Part shown: in pieces, positions 22,080 to 33,931 of the stretch
Layout: each line of letters begins with the position of its first letter
Numbering within the stretch: the first letter of the stretch is position 1
NCBI GenBank assembly: GCA_033964015.1
Contig: CM066916.1
Location: 11,510,501-11,574,500 of the forward strand
Reading direction: 5' to 3'
DNA from: Scolanthus callimorphus
Lineage: Eukaryota > Cnidaria > Anthozoa > Actiniaria > Edwardsiidae
DNA: 64,000 bases
Program-made: the position numbers and the translations under genes
The notes under the pieces: generated by a model
Told to the model about the DNA's origin: nothing
Database searches by the model: none
What the model saw: only the letters and a program-made list of their open reading frames with translations

Positions 22080-22431
22080 TGATTGCATTTTTAAGCCGCA
22101 CCGGAGGGGTTGAGGACCTACGGAAAATTTTCCAGGGGGGTGGTATTGGACTCTGGAAATTCCACGGGAGAGGGTGTGTCTGGAGATTGGAAATTCCAAG
22201 GGGGAGGGGTAAAAAAAGGTGACTTTCCAGGGCCATTTTATCCAAAAATAGATTTTCCAGGGGTAATTTGCCCGAAAAAAATGGAAATTCCAGGGGAGGG
22301 GGTCCTTTATGAGGTTGGAAATTCCAGGGGAGGGTGTCTGTTTCACGAGTGGCCAATTCCAGGAAGGGGGTCTTTTTAAGGGAGGTCCTCAACCCCCCCT
22401 CCCCCCCCCGTGCGGTTTAAAAATGCAATCA
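22080..22431. mobile_element. MITE with GGAAATTCCAGGGGAGGG minisatellite interior
   Basis: TIRs TGATTGCATTTTTAAGCCGC (left) and GCGGTTTAAAAATGCAATCA (right) enclose a G-rich minisatellite in which GGAAATTCCA or close variants occur about every 35-45 bp. Reading frames across it on both strands are repeat artefacts. A related CACCCTGGAATT repeat lies at 24,945-25,090. Confidence 0.85.
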
Positions 22432-23195
22432 GCCAATTTAGTGCTTACTCTTGACACGACATTAAAGGGTGCCGACTCACCTACCCACAATGCACTGCTT
22501 CGCCATATCAAGATAAATGTGTCGTTTTTGTCAATGCCAAACCGTGCGTGACGCGGGCTACCTGTGTTTGAATTTCCGGGTTCCTGGGTCCAAAACAAAG
22601 ATGGCAGCCTACAAGAACAGCGATTCTCTCCAAAACCTGCAAGTTTTGGCGAACTTTTTGACAAATTAGGGCAAGAAATAAGCTAGGAAAACTTCCGGAC
22701 TTCCAAATATGAAGTAGAAACTTCCATATAAGGAAATTTTAGAAAACGACACATTTTAACGGGAACTATCTTGATATGCGCCATTTTCGATACCGGATAA
22801 GGTTTATTTCTGTCAGTTTAGCGCATTTTACCGTACAAACGCGAGAAAAGCTCGCAATGCAATGAATCGTGTAAACAAAAAAGCAATGCATTATGGACAG
22901 GGTGTTTTAATAAACTTGAGCGACTCAGCATGAAAAGAACATCTCGTTCACCTCGCTTGGCATCTTGGTATGTCGCATCGAGGATGCCAAGCCACTCATC
23001 TCTAGAGACCTCTGAAAACGGCCCAATGAGAATCTAAACAAACAATGATGAAAGAGATCAATACCAAACGAACAAAACTTACCACATCCACCAAAAGAAC
23101 AAAAGAAAATGTCGAGTCATGTTGTTTAACATGATTCAATGGAAGCGTCTCAGCTTTATTAAGGCAGCGTTAAGTCACGCGTTGAATCATGTTTT
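22432..23195. other. Intergenic, probable further foldback repeat
   Basis: ATATCAAGATAAATGTGTCG (22,505) and its inverse around 22,745-22,780 suggest an imperfect foldback. No gene. Confidence 0.4.
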
Positions 23196-23506
23196 AAGGC
23201 CGGTTTACACTTGCGGTTTTTGTTGCATTTGTCGAGGCGATTTTTCTCGCGCGAGTTGCAATTCCAACTCTCCTGTGTAAACGAGATGCAAATACCGTGC
23301 GATTTTTTCTTCAAATCGCATCAAGTTGCAAAGAGTTTCGAACATGTTTGCAATCTCCCAGACATCACGCGACACAATAGCGGCAGAGCGCGCCGAGTTG
23401 CACACCTCCTAGTTTACATTAGTGATTTTGAGTTGACGCGTAAGTGCGAGAAAAATCGCCGCGACTCGCTCGACTGCAGCAAAAATTGCAAGTGTGAACA
23501 GGCCTT
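23196..23506. mobile_element. MITE ending 22 bp before the exon of paralogue C
   Basis: The ends AAGGCCGGTTTACACTTGC and GCAAGTGTGAACAGGCCTTT are inverted repeats. It occupies the intron end of the cytokine-like paralogue C, so little native branch-point sequence remains between it and the acceptor at 23,528. Confidence 0.8.
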
Positions 23507-23528
23507 TATTTAACTTTTATCTTCGTAG

Positions 23529-24457
23529 GTTCCCTTTATTGCTTGTTGTATCGTGCTGCTTCTGAGCTTGGCGACACCAGGAACAGGCGACATTCGCCTC
23601 CTTCAGCCCTATCAGTGCACAGTCTTCGTTAGTGAAGATTGCTTGGACAAAGAAATGCCTCGTATAGAATTGCTACGAAAACAGAGAGGTCCCAAGAACG
23701 TCAACGTCTGTGTCAACAGAACAAGAGAGCATCTTATTCGACAACTGAAAAATCTCGGTGGCTTTAATACTGACTTTGTAGGCGCCGATATATTCGACAC
23801 GCTAAATTTCAGAGACCCTGCAAAGCTGATCTTCGAACGAACGAACAACCTGTCCGCAAACGGATTCCTCGCCCGAAACTGTACAGAAAAAACCCGAAGA
23901 CGACCGAGCCCCCGACCATCCCGTACGCACTAAGGTACATGCGACTAGGTGAGGACAGCCCGGGTGCTCGTTTATTTAAGAGGTCCCTACGCAACAAGCA
24001 CCACAGATCGAAGCGGGAGACCTCAAAGGTGATTTCCTGTAAGAATGCGGGCGATCCTTCGGACGAGACCCCTGATAACCTACCAGAGGGCACGCCTGTC
24101 CATCACATGTGCGCTTCTTGCCACTACACCAAATATCAACCAACCACTACCCACTTTCCGCCGTACCTTAACGAAAGAGTATGCGGTCATCTGTTACAAG
24201 GTGTGGAGAACGCACCGCAAGGAGCTTCCGATAAGTGTCTCGCAAATTCCGGATCGTGTCTTCAAAGAGGATTGACAATCAAAGGGCTTGTCATGAAGGG
24301 ATACGCTGGATCTGACGGTCAGGGAAATGACAATTTTAAAATGGCCGATTGGGAAAGTGAAGATGTATTTGTCCGCACGAGTTGCGAGTGCAGGCTTTTT
24401 GAGCCACAGAAAGGTATGCTGGTGGGATTTCAAAACGCATTCGGCGGCTCTAAATAA
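23529..24457 (+). pseudogene. Cytokine-like cystine-knot proprotein, paralogue C (frameshifted)
   Basis: The exon starts after the acceptor ...CTTCGTAG (23,521-23,528), at the position equivalent to exon 2 of paralogues A and B. It opens with a hydrophobic leader (A-C-C-I-V-L-L-L-S-L-A) and runs to a stop at 23,933. Homologous coding resumes in another frame through L-R-Y-M-R-L to 24,457. The break lies in cgaacgaacgaa (23,828-23,839), where one extra CGAA would restore the register, so a 4-bp microsatellite change is likely. The second part has R-S-K-R (24,005-24,016), a furin-type site, then a 146-residue domain with eight Cys shared with A and B, ending S-C-E-C. Exon 1 is not visible. AATAAA lies at 24,537. 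It is either a pseudogene or a polymorphic or mis-assembled allele. Confidence 0.75.
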
Positions 24458-24536
24458 ACGTTAAGCAAACGCAAGTGGCACACCTTGAATTGCCGTAGAC
24501 TCAGAAACTTATATTTAGTGTATTCCGCTATCGTAA

Positions 24537-24542
24537 AATAAA
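24537..24542 (+). promoter_or_regulatory. Polyadenylation signal of paralogue C
   Basis: AATAAA 80 bp after the stop codon of paralogue C. It fits in position, though such hexamers are common in AT-rich DNA. Confidence 0.45.
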
Positions 24543-24559
24543 TGCTCCGATTAATGTTT

Positions 24560-24690
24560 AATTCAGTCAGTCAGTCAGTCGGTAAGCCAATCAGTCCACT
24601 AGTTAGTCAATTAATCTGTCAAACAGGCAGCAAGCTATCAGCCAGTCCAGTCGGTCAGCAGTCGATCAATCAGTAATATAGATTTAGCCA
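24560..24690. repeat. Degenerate CAGT-type microsatellite
   Basis: Runs of CAGT/CAGTC decay into GTCAGTC-like variants across about 130 bp. It ends in TAGATTTAGCCACTGGCTAAAAGCGGAGCT, an inverse of the transposon end at 35,570-35,605. Confidence 0.7.
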
Positions 24691-24939
24691 CTGGCTAAAA
24701 GCGGAGCTCTCTCTGGTTACATATTTTTCCATGTGAATGGAAAATTGCAATACGTTATTTGACATGAGTTAATGTGTCATTCCAAAATCTGGGATCCTAC
24801 AATTAGATTACAAGCACAAAACTTTTATGTATTTTAGAGCAGGATTGCGTGAGCGAAAACTTGAACAGTCAATAAGAAATATATTTATTGGGTAAGAAGG
24901 AATGGGCAGCAGTCGCAACAAAAGCTACCCACCATGGAT

Positions 24940-25095
24940 TTTTTAAATTTGAACCAACCACCCTGCAGTTCCAGTGATTTTATCATGACCACCCTGGAAA
25001 TTGTGCTTACCCACCCTGGAATGTCGTATTTAAGGGTGCCCGCCCTGAAATTCCAAGTTCTACTTCCACCCACCCTGGAATTGACTGAGGAATTG
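24940..25095. repeat. CACCCTGGAATT minisatellite
   Basis: Four to five diverged units of CCACCCTGGAATT lie over 150 bp, related in motif to the GGAAATTCC repeats at 22,080-22,431. Non-coding. Confidence 0.65.
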
Positions 25096-27111
25096 CCCAA
25101 CTGCCCAATTGGCATGGGGTGGGGCACTCCATCGTATATGGTAGATGATATGCTAGGGTTTTTTTGGGAGGCTCCTGAGGTCTGTCATACGCATGAGGAT
25201 AGGTAACAGATAGGTCTGCCATAGGGTAAAGTTTTTTCTTGTCTCTGATAGGGTATGTATTACAGTATGGCTACCAGCACTTAGTGATAAAGACAGTTTA
25301 TTTTAGAACCTTTTACACATTAGCAAAATTTTTACTTATTTTTCAAGGAATCACTTCCAGAGCCAAACGGGTTACCATGGAAACACTAATTAGCATATGG
25401 GTTTATGAGGTCTTGGTCATTCTTTGTTGTTACCAAGTTTGAATTGAATCTAAATATCCAAAACACAATTATACATAAAACATTGTTTGGCCTCTTTGCC
25501 CAAGTCTTGTTGTGACGTCATTTTTTGCTAATTTGCATTAGTAAAAATCTTGAGTATCAAAAGAGCTATGAACCAAAAGAGCTATGAACACGAAAAAACA
25601 TTTCGCGAGCTAAAGATGGCAGCCATGCCGATGCGTGGCAAGTTTTTCTTTCATGACTTTCTCCCGAGTCTCCCCGCCAAAAGTAAACACAGCCACGGCA
25701 GTTGTCAGCTCCACTATAACTTATATATCACTAGAAAATACGGTACTCTGATTGCAATCCAGAAAAAAAAGCTTAAACCACAATGGTTGAGCGTGTAAAA
25801 ACGACTAATCTCACGAGCGGCCACTATCGTCGCATTCAACTTTCATCTTTTTCAAACGAGTAGAGAAAAAATCTGATTACTACTGAATGCTCATTTTATA
25901 CTCTAGCTACAAAGTTCAAGTACCTACCTTGAAAATGGGTTTCTACGCTAGCTCTTCGTTCGTCCGTCTTCTTTTGTCTTTTTCGACTTCACCATTCACT
26001 GGTATTAGTCCAGTAAATGAAAAAATATTTTTACTAAAGGTTGGACAAAAATGATAACAAAGGTTTTTCACCAGGTACATGTTTACTAGTGGCCCGTTAG
26101 TACACACAAAAAAAAAGTCCACCCGAATCCTCCCATGGCAACTTCCTTTTTTGAGTTTTGAAAATTCCTCATTTTCATGAAATCTAATAGTCATTTTAGG
26201 CCGAAAAAGACCTCAAAATAAAACAAAAGGTTTTTCTTCTTAATATTGTTCCTGACACTCTCTAGTATCACAGGAAGAAAATCAGCAAAAATCAGATCAT
26301 GCGAAAAGTAAAAATTACCGAGTTCTTTTGGCAGCTTGTTTTAACCTTTGTTGTTCGCAGCACTTGACTATTTTTCCACTGTTTCTGAGAATGATGAATT
26401 TTATAGAGTGTAGCGCCGGCCCGGCTAATCTCTGAATGTTTCTGACTTCCAAGAATGATCATTTCACTTCATTTAGTAACTCCTTGGCAATAAAAATTGC
26501 TTCAGAAGACATTTTCTGGTATTTAAGGAACTCATATTTTCAAATCCCGTACGAAATCTAGATTGAAAGCGTGAAATCGCGTAAAAAATCGAAACTAAAT
26601 GCCAAAAAGCTAGATATTTATTTGTGACGTGGCTAGCGATTTATAAATCAAGTCTGTGAATCAAACCATGGCCCCTGGGGCAGAAAATATGGAGGTATTT
26701 TTGATATACACACTATAGAATATCTTCTGGAGCTCCGCTAAAAAGTCGAGTCAGCCGGTCGGTCAAACGGGCACTCAGTCGAGTCAGGTAACGAGTTGGT
26801 CGGTCGGTGAGTCGTTAGTTTTCCCGCAGGCTCTCTTTTGTTTCTGGTGAAGTTTTCGTTTTCTAAATGCCTTTTTATTAGGCGGCGCCCGGGCGGACGA
26901 GCTCTACACGCGTGGCGGGATTCCTGTTGCAATTGCGCGCACGTTGTTTTGGAGCTTGTTGTTTGGTTGGCTTTTTTTTAGAGCTTTCGTGTACTTGTGT
27001 TTTCGTGTACTTGTGTTTTCGTTAACATACAGAGTTCATAGGAACCCCAAAAAACGACAGTGAGCAGAAATCCCATACAAATGTGCGCGCGCGAGCCACA
27101 AAGCAAGCCAA
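25096..27111. other. Gene-poor stretch
   Basis: I find no coding region with recognisable features. It is AT-rich with scattered GGTCGGTCGG-type simple sequence near 26,755-26,815. Confidence 0.45.
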
Positions 27112-27575
27112 TACTAAAAACCCGCATAAAAGAACAAGTGGATTAAGAACACTCAAAAGACACCTGTTACATAAGAACACATGCAGCCTGAAAAATGAAA
27201 ATTGTTTTTGTATAAAAAGATGGCTGCTAGTTATTCGAGGACAGTAATCTAGTGTGGTACATCAAGATCAATATGTGCTAGACTATTGCACACAGAGTCT
27301 ACAGCATGTACTGTATGAGGAATTCCAGGGTACATTTAGCAATTGTTTTTAGACTTGACTAATTGTTGTTACTAATTTACTGTCACCTTCTGTCAATCAC
27401 ATTGTTTATTTTGACTGTTGGTAGTGTATGCAGTAAGCAATTATCTATTAAGAGACAAATGTTAAGAACCCTTAAGAACATTTTCAGGCTGTTTTTGCAG
27501 ATAACACCCAATATGTAAGAACAAACTCAGCCTGAATCCCAAAACACCTGTTCTTTTATGCGGGTTTTTACTGTA
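27112..27575. mobile_element. Non-autonomous DNA transposon with ACCCGCATAAAAGAACA ends
   Basis: The left end TACTAAAAACCCGCATAAAA and right end TTTTATGCGGGTTTTTACTG are inverted. AAGAAC and CAGCCTG recur inside, as in the element at 10,499-10,849, suggesting related transposase-binding repeats. Non-coding. Confidence 0.75.
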
Positions 27576-27668
27576 TTCCCGGCGTGCTCTACACAAGAAA
27601 AAAAAAAAGAGCCTGCGGAGAGGCTAGCACGGCACAGCCACAGCAAGTCAACTTTTTGATATAAGACG

Positions 27669-27798
27669 TTAAAGGCCCATCACCAACGGGGAGCCTTTGC
27701 GCCCCGTTTTCTTTTGTTTTCAAATCGATCCATTGTTTTTCGGTTGCTCTGAGTGGCTAGGGGTCCGCAAAGGCTCTCGGTTGGTGATGGGCCTTTAA
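27669..27798. mobile_element. TTAA-flanked MITE (piggyBac-like)
   Basis: TTAAAGGCCCATCACCAACG at the left and its inverse TTGGTGATGGGCCTTTAA at the right, with further pairing (GAGCCTTTGCG/CGCAAAGGCTC). TTAA at both edges suggests a piggyBac-type target. Inferred from ends only. Confidence 0.8.
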
Positions 27799-28537
27799 AT
27801 AAGACTGTCTGTCCATCTGCTATTCAGGAAACCAGAGCGAGCGAGCGAGGTATCTAATGTTTAATACTGTTTCCATGACAACTAAGAATGTGACGTCTGA
27901 ACGTTTTTTAGAGCTTTTTTAGAGTCCACAGGAACCCACAACAACGAGAGTGTGCAGGAATCCCATATAAATGTGCGCGCGCACAGTACAACATCAAGCT
28001 ACATTGGTTGGTCGGGTTCTTTCGTTTCATTCCTCTGGCAAAATGCTAAAGTATTTGCACATACGTTTAACTGTGCGACTATGTCAACGGGCCATCCCAG
28101 TAAAAAGTTTGTCATTTAGAGATTCAAACCATTTTAAGGAAATTTAATACCTCATGAGTAACGTTTAGTGTTTTGAAGTTATTTCTGCTTATTATATTCA
28201 CAATTTTTAGAGAAAAGCGAATATTTCGATGTCTGAGATCTCAAGAAAGTCAAGATCCTTTGTTCTGTACTCACTCGCTTTCTGCTTGGCTAACTTCTTA
28301 CAAAATGTCGCGGTTGACGTAGTCGCACGGTAATCCTTGTTCTCATTACAAATTCTAATCCCTGATCTGGACGTGAACAACTAATGATCCCCACTCCTCC
28401 CCTTTTGATCCCTGAGCCCGCTCCTCGGAGCCCTGATCCAGGTGATATTTTGAGCTTTGATTCCTGAGCCCACATACCATCATGTTACGATCCTGAAACC
28501 TTTACATGACATTTTTCTGAGCCATGCCAGCCATTTA
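27799..28537. other. Intergenic, no gene seen
   Basis: It contains a second copy of the CCCATA(C/T)AAATGTGCGCGCGC stretch seen at 27,070, so part of it is repeated flank. Nothing coding. Confidence 0.45.
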
Positions 28538-28808
28538 AGACCCCGTCCACACTACTCCGTTTTCAAACGAAAACGGATAATTTTTGTTCCGGATACGGCT
28601 ATCGTCCACACTACAACGCCGAAAACGATCACCGAAAACGGATCAATCCGAAAACGCTCTCCAGAGTGGAGCGATTTGAAAACGCTGTTTTCTAGTGAAA
28701 ACGATGCTATGTGATAACGATGACGTCAGCACAACAAACCCGACCAATTTCGCGGGCCAACAGATCGAAATGCGCATGCGTTGAGCTTGTGTAGTGAGGA
28801 CGGGGTCT
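28538..28808. mobile_element. MITE with AGACCCCGTCCACACTAC ends
   Basis: The left AGACCCCGTCCACACTACTC pairs with the right GTAGTGAGGACGGGGTCT. The interior is rich in GAAAACGGAT/ATCCGTTTTC-type short inverted motifs. Non-coding. Confidence 0.82.
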
Positions 28809-30030
28809 AAATGTTGCAGAATTATATTGCTAATAAAAACTTTTTCATGATTCAATATTAAGGGGTTCGTATTATATACGCTCTAGTTCCCGACGAAAAG
28901 AGCCCTAGCCACGTTCATCAACAAGGCTCGCGGTTCATCAACAAGGCTTGCGGTTCATTTAACTTACCTCTCGCATTTTCTTTTCAAATTTCCTTTATAC
29001 ACTACCCCTTGATACTATATAATAATATTGTAACCTTTTTTAACATCTCATTATGAGTCAATAAAGATTATGATTATGATTACGCACCAAGGGAAGCTGT
29101 TTCTAAAAAATAACGACGTGCCCTGTTAGTAGAGGCCTCTTTTACTTTTGTATTCGCTTGGCTGAACAAGAGCGAAGGAGAACCATAATATGGGTTATTT
29201 TGAGGCACCGAGGGGTTATGAAATATAATCACCTATTTGGTTATGGACGAAACGACTCAGGCCTAACAACTCAGTGCGCCATATTTGCAATTGCAATTTC
29301 ACTACAGTTTTGTCCAAGTACAGTCACAGCTGAACTCCGAAACAACGGCTAAAAAGCATCAAAGTCGATCAGCAGAAGCACAAATCAAGGTAAGGTTTTC
29401 TTCAGGGCGCACTAAAACTATGCTCTCATTTTCGATATAAACATCCCAAAAAGCAGGACTTCAGCGACTGAAGTACAGGTTCTGCCGGGAGTCTCAAGAT
29501 TTCTCGCTTCGTCTACCGGGAAAAATTCATAACAAGTGCCATACATTTACCGTATTTCTCTCGGGAGAAATTAATACAATTTCGCCCTCAAAATTTTTGC
29601 AGTCCTGGGATTGACGTCCCTGCAAGTATGTAAGTACCCATGGAATTGTACTTTAGTGGAATAGACAAATTCGAGAACCCCACTGCAGAGAGAAGGTTTT
29701 TGCTACAGTATATAAGCTCGTTACATTGGTTGGTCGGTTTCTTTCGCTCGATTCTTCTGGCAAAATGCTAAGTATTTGCACATTTTATTAAACTAAATAT
29801 CGATCCTAAAACATATTGGTCGACAGTGAGATTTTAATAAGCAGGAACTATATCTAGTTGGCCGAGCACTCGAGTGTTTTGGAATTTTTATGAACCTTAG
29901 AAACACCTTGAAGTACCTTACAGCATATTTCTTATTCGCGACATAATGACGATTGAAGTAACAAATTCTATGAGCTCTGTTCTTGATTGGGCATTTTTTC
30001 TAAGCATATAGCTTAGAACAACACGACATA
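28809..30030. other. Gene-poor stretch with LINE-like 3' tail
   Basis: AATAAAGATTATGATTATGATTA near 29,059-29,081 resembles the short-repeat 3' end of a non-LTR retrotransposon. No ORF of interest elsewhere. Confidence 0.4.
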
Positions 30031-30409
30031 AGGGGTGGACCATTAGAAATTGGGGGAGGGGGGGTTGCAATTTTTTTTGCGCATAAATTTTTTTTCGGGG
30101 ATGAGGTAGTGCAATAATTTTTTTTCTGAATTTGTATCATGGACATTAAGTGTGAACTTTATCATTTCGTATTTATTCGTGCTTTATTGTCAATGTATTA
30201 CTACTGTATTTGCAGACCACCGCCTGCAATTCAGTGCTTGCACTGCAAGAGGCGTAAATAAACTTATCTGTCTATCTATCTATCTATCTATCATGTTTTT
30301 TACTAGCTTGGATTCCTGCAAGATTTTTATTTTGGAAGGATTGGCCTTGCTCGAATTTTTTTGGGGGAATTGCCACCACCCCTCCCCCAATTTCTAATGG
30401 TCCACCCCT
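30031..30409. mobile_element. MITE with AGGGGTGGACCATTAGAAAT ends
   Basis: The ends AGGGGTGGACCATTAGAAAT and ATTTCTAATGGTCCACCCCT are inverted repeats about 32 bp long, with G-rich interiors. It is split by a small retrotransposed fragment. Confidence 0.88.
30142..30288 (+). mobile_element. 5'-truncated LINE 3'-end fragment with TSD
   Basis: A 147-bp insert ending AAATAAACTTATCTG plus (TCTA)n is flanked by TATCATG at 30,135-30,141 and 30,289-30,295. The tail type matches the full LINE at 3,199-7,831, so it was probably made by a related machinery. Confidence 0.75.
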
Positions 30410-30699
30410 AATGGGATATATACACCTAATTCAGAAAGGTTGCATTGGTCATTGATCTTTGGTCATTGAACGCTTTTGTTTCGTGGTCACTGAAGCAAAG
30501 AATTCCTTTGTTTCGCGCTATAATTGAAAGACCAAAGACCAAAAACCAAAGCAACCTTTTTTGAATTACTAGGTGTATCTTGTTCTCATATTTCTTGTAA
30601 AAACCTTAAGATTAGCCACCCCCTTGGTCTGAACTCTGTAGTATATCCTTTGTACTAGCCACCCCCCTTCTTAAGGGTCTGCACCAGCCACTGTACTGA

Positions 30700-31662
30700 C
30701 AGGTGTCAATTCTTACTTCATAAAAATTCCAAAACAGTGCTCCGTCAACTGGATCTTCCTGCTCAACCAAAGTCTGATTGTCAGCCAATCGGATATTAGG
30801 ATCGATATTAAGTTTGATAAATATGTGCAAATACAGAAAGGTGTTACTTTTCGTCCGCATTGGTTGTCGGCTCTTCTCTCGTTGAGCCCAGCGAATACAA
30901 AGGAAGAGAGGCCTCTGCTTACAGGGAACGTCCGCTCCAAAAGACGACTGATCAACGTTTCCTCTGCAGCAAAAAGGGGTATGTAAATTATGACTGACTT
31001 TTGCTATGCAAGGTCATGTTCATTTTAAACTTTAAAGACATCAGAACTACGGCAGGAAAGGATTCAATGACCTGCTTTCCTGATTATATTTCTCAACATT
31101 CATCACTCATTTTTTTACGTGCAAGCATTGTGTTCTGTACTATGCCGGTGCCGTCGTCACTATGAAGTTTAGGCGGCGACGACGAATTCTTCTCATTTAT
31201 CAATAGTTTAGAATGGTCTACGTTCCGTTCTCACCAGAGCGTTAAAGATAGCAGTTGCACGTGCCTGTTTTGCAAAAGAAAACGACTGAAATACATTTGA
31301 CTTGATCGATTTGCACTTGCAAGATTTGTGTTCTGTAATCAAGTGTATTGTTCCCTGCCGCTGCCGTCATTTTTGCCGTCGTTGCTCCTAATCGGCCCAG
31401 TTCGAAATGTTCATTCAACATCGATGAACAGGGTGTCCAACGTTTCTTGTTGGAGAAGGATTAACATCCTGGTGGAATCTCAAAGTTCGTGCAATTACAG
31501 CAGTTTCAGGAAACACACGATCTTGCAATTGTTGTGGAGTTGGCAGTTGGCTTTACTGCTTTGTCAATCAAACACGTTCCATGTAATACCGAATCAACAC
31601 TGTCTGGTATATTCGTTTGGCAAACATTTCGTGACAGAAGCCAATTCGAGAGCGAGTAATCT
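30700..31662. repeat. Duplication unit 0: oldest copy of the region upstream of the cytokine-like genes
   Basis: It is diverged but collinear with about 32,220-33,400 and 37,490-39,660: the CTGGATCTTCCTGCTC segment, the TTTCCTCTGCAGCA segment, the cgttgccgtcg/gccgtcgttgc runs and the GTGACAGAAGCCAATTC segment occur in the same order. No downstream gene body follows. Confidence 0.75.
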
Positions 31663-31840
31663 TATTGTTTTAGTAATATCACACTCACACACTACCTTCG
31701 AATAATGAACCTTTTAGTCTTCAAAACGCCGGCCTTTTCAAAACTCACTATCTATGACTCAATAGACAGTGAGTTTTGAGCCAATCAGAATGCAGGATTC
31801 GTGATAGTGTGTGAGTGTGAGTGTGATTTTACTAATAACA
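31663..31840. mobile_element. MITE with ATCACACTCACACACTA ends
   Basis: The left TTAGTAATATCACACTCACA pairs with the right GAGTGTGATTTTACTAA; an inner hairpin has AAAACTCACT/AGTGAGTTTT. It interrupts the boundary of duplication unit 0. Non-coding. Confidence 0.85.
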
Positions 31841-32336
31841 TTTATGGCTTGTTTTACAGCTGTTTTAGGCCACCCTAATGCGTCCAAAACGAGGATCGAG
31901 AAGGCTTTTCAATTTTTTCCGGCCGAAAAGTTTTATTCTATTTTCTCCCTTCTGATTGAAATAGCCTAGATCTTCCTGTTTGTGGGTATTGATAGTAGTG
32001 TTTCATTTCATTTCATTCAAGCCCTCAAATCGACGAAGACGCACAGACCTCGTGTAAAACGTCTCCGGAAACTTTTAATAACTTGTCATTGTTTATCACA
32101 ACTAACGCAATTTATTCTGTATGGGGAAGTTTTTCGGGACATGGAGCGACATGTTTGAACAAAACATCGTGACAATGTCGCAACTGAGATGCATATGCCG
32201 GAAGGCACTACCAGGTTTCTTTTTTTAGTTCATAAAAATTCCAAACACTCGATTTCTCGGTCAACTGGATCTTCCTGCTCGCCAAAGTCTGATTGTCGGC
32301 CAATAGGATTTAGGATCGATATTTAGTTCTATAAAA

Positions 32337-32530
32337 ATGTGCAAATTCTTTAGCATTTTTCCGAAGGGTTGTAACTCTTCTTCCGCACTGGTTGTCGGCT
32401 CCGCTCTCGTTGAGCCCAGCGAATACAAAGAGAGGCCTCTGCTAACAGGTAACGTCCGCTCCAAAAAAGACTGGTCAACGTTTCCTCTGCAGCAGAACTG
32501 TTTTAATTACAGTGGTGACTAAACGAGGTA
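32337..32530 (+). other. Possible 5' exon upstream of paralogue A
   Basis: A 61-codon open frame from 32,337 ends just before a consensus-like donor GAG|GTATGTAAA (near 32,527). The same arrangement, with its own changes, recurs at about 38,740-38,815 (donor AAGGTATGA) and, more decayed, at 30,830-30,985. It could be an upstream non-coding or alternative first exon of the cytokine-like genes, or a relic. The peptide is not recognised and has no clear signal sequence. Confidence 0.3.
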
Positions 32531-33923
32531 TGTAAAATAGACCTAACTTTTGCTATGCAAGGCATGTTCATTTGGAATTTGCCTTTGTTTTTTCCTACTT
32601 ATTTGCAAAATGCGCCATCTTCCATCGTTCTAGTCGTTCACAAGAAATGCCTTCGATGCCGTTGCCGTCGTCACTATGAAGTTTAGGCTGTGACGACGGT
32701 TTCTACAATAGTTTGGAATTATCTTCGTTCCGTTCTCGCCAGAGCGTAAAAGACAGCAGTTGTACGTCTAGTTCTGCAGAAAAAAAACTCGACTGAAATA
32801 CATTTGACTTGATCGACTTCCACTCTCGCAAGATTTGTGTTCTGTAATCAAGTGTATTGTTCTTTGCCGTTGCCGTCATTTTTGCCGTCGTTGCTGCAAT
32901 GCATCAGTCCAGTTCAAAATGTTCATTCAGCATCGATGAACAGGGGGTCCAACGATTCTTAATGGAGAAGGCTTAACATCCTGGTGGAATTTCAAAGTAC
33001 ATCCCGCTTCATTGTTCTACTCCCTAGTTACTGTTGCTACGTCGGACAAGCCAAAATTTTACTTTGGCATAGAGCATGGAAAATACACCGATTGCAGGAA
33101 AGTGTAAGAAGTTTGCTCATAGTATATGGGTTTTATATTTTCGTCGCGAAAAGCTGAAGAATTCGATAAAAATCTTCGAATTTCAAGAATGTTGCTCGGA
33201 CATTTTGAATTCCATAGGGAAAACTGACCATTGTTTGGTGATTAATTAATGCATAGACGGGATCGGTCTATTACAGCAGTTTATGGCAGTTGGCTTTTCT
33301 GCTGTCAATCAAATGCGTTCCATGTTAGCCAATCAGATCACTGTCTGGTACATTCGTTTGGCTTTGTTTGCAAAACATTTTGTGACAGAAGCCAATTCAC
33401 AACCCTAGGCGAAACTGAGGCAAAGATCTATTTTTAGCAAAGGCCCTGCACGACGGTACGAGGTTTGACGTAGGCTTACATTGATATTGATTATGCAGAA
33501 ACCACAACTGCAAAAAGCTTTCCAGATTTGGACGCATTTGGGTGGCCTGAAACAGCTGTAAAACAGGCCCTAAATGTTTAAATAGTCAAAATAGACAGCC
33601 TATTGAAATTTGATATAAATATTATTTGTTTTTCAGGTGCGAAACATAAGATCGATTTATCTAATTGTTCATGAAAAGATCATGAAGGTACTCCGACATT
33701 GCATTTCCTATATTTTGTGGTTATGGCAAATGGCCAGATGTATAAATTACGTGCCTTATAACTAGTATTATCGTGGATTTCTTTTAAATAATAATAATGT
33801 ATAGAAATATACCACACAACTTTTCCCAAGGAGAGGTGAACAGTGTTGGATATATACTAGGTTTACGTAAATGCAGTGCACGAAGGGATGGCGTTCTGAT
33901 TGGCTGTTATTTTGGTGGCGTGG

Positions 33924-33931
33924 TATAAATA
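33924..33931 (+). promoter_or_regulatory. TATA box candidate of paralogue A
   Basis: TATAAATA in GGCGTGGTATAAATA lies about 285 bp before the putative start codon at 34,209. The same box precedes paralogue B (42,120). The surrounding segment is a dispersed repeat also present at about 21,400-21,530, so the promoter may be repeat-derived. Confidence 0.5.

Noticed and set aside
22042..22392. Pro-rich minus-strand frames
   Set aside because: They lie in the G-rich minisatellite of a MITE.
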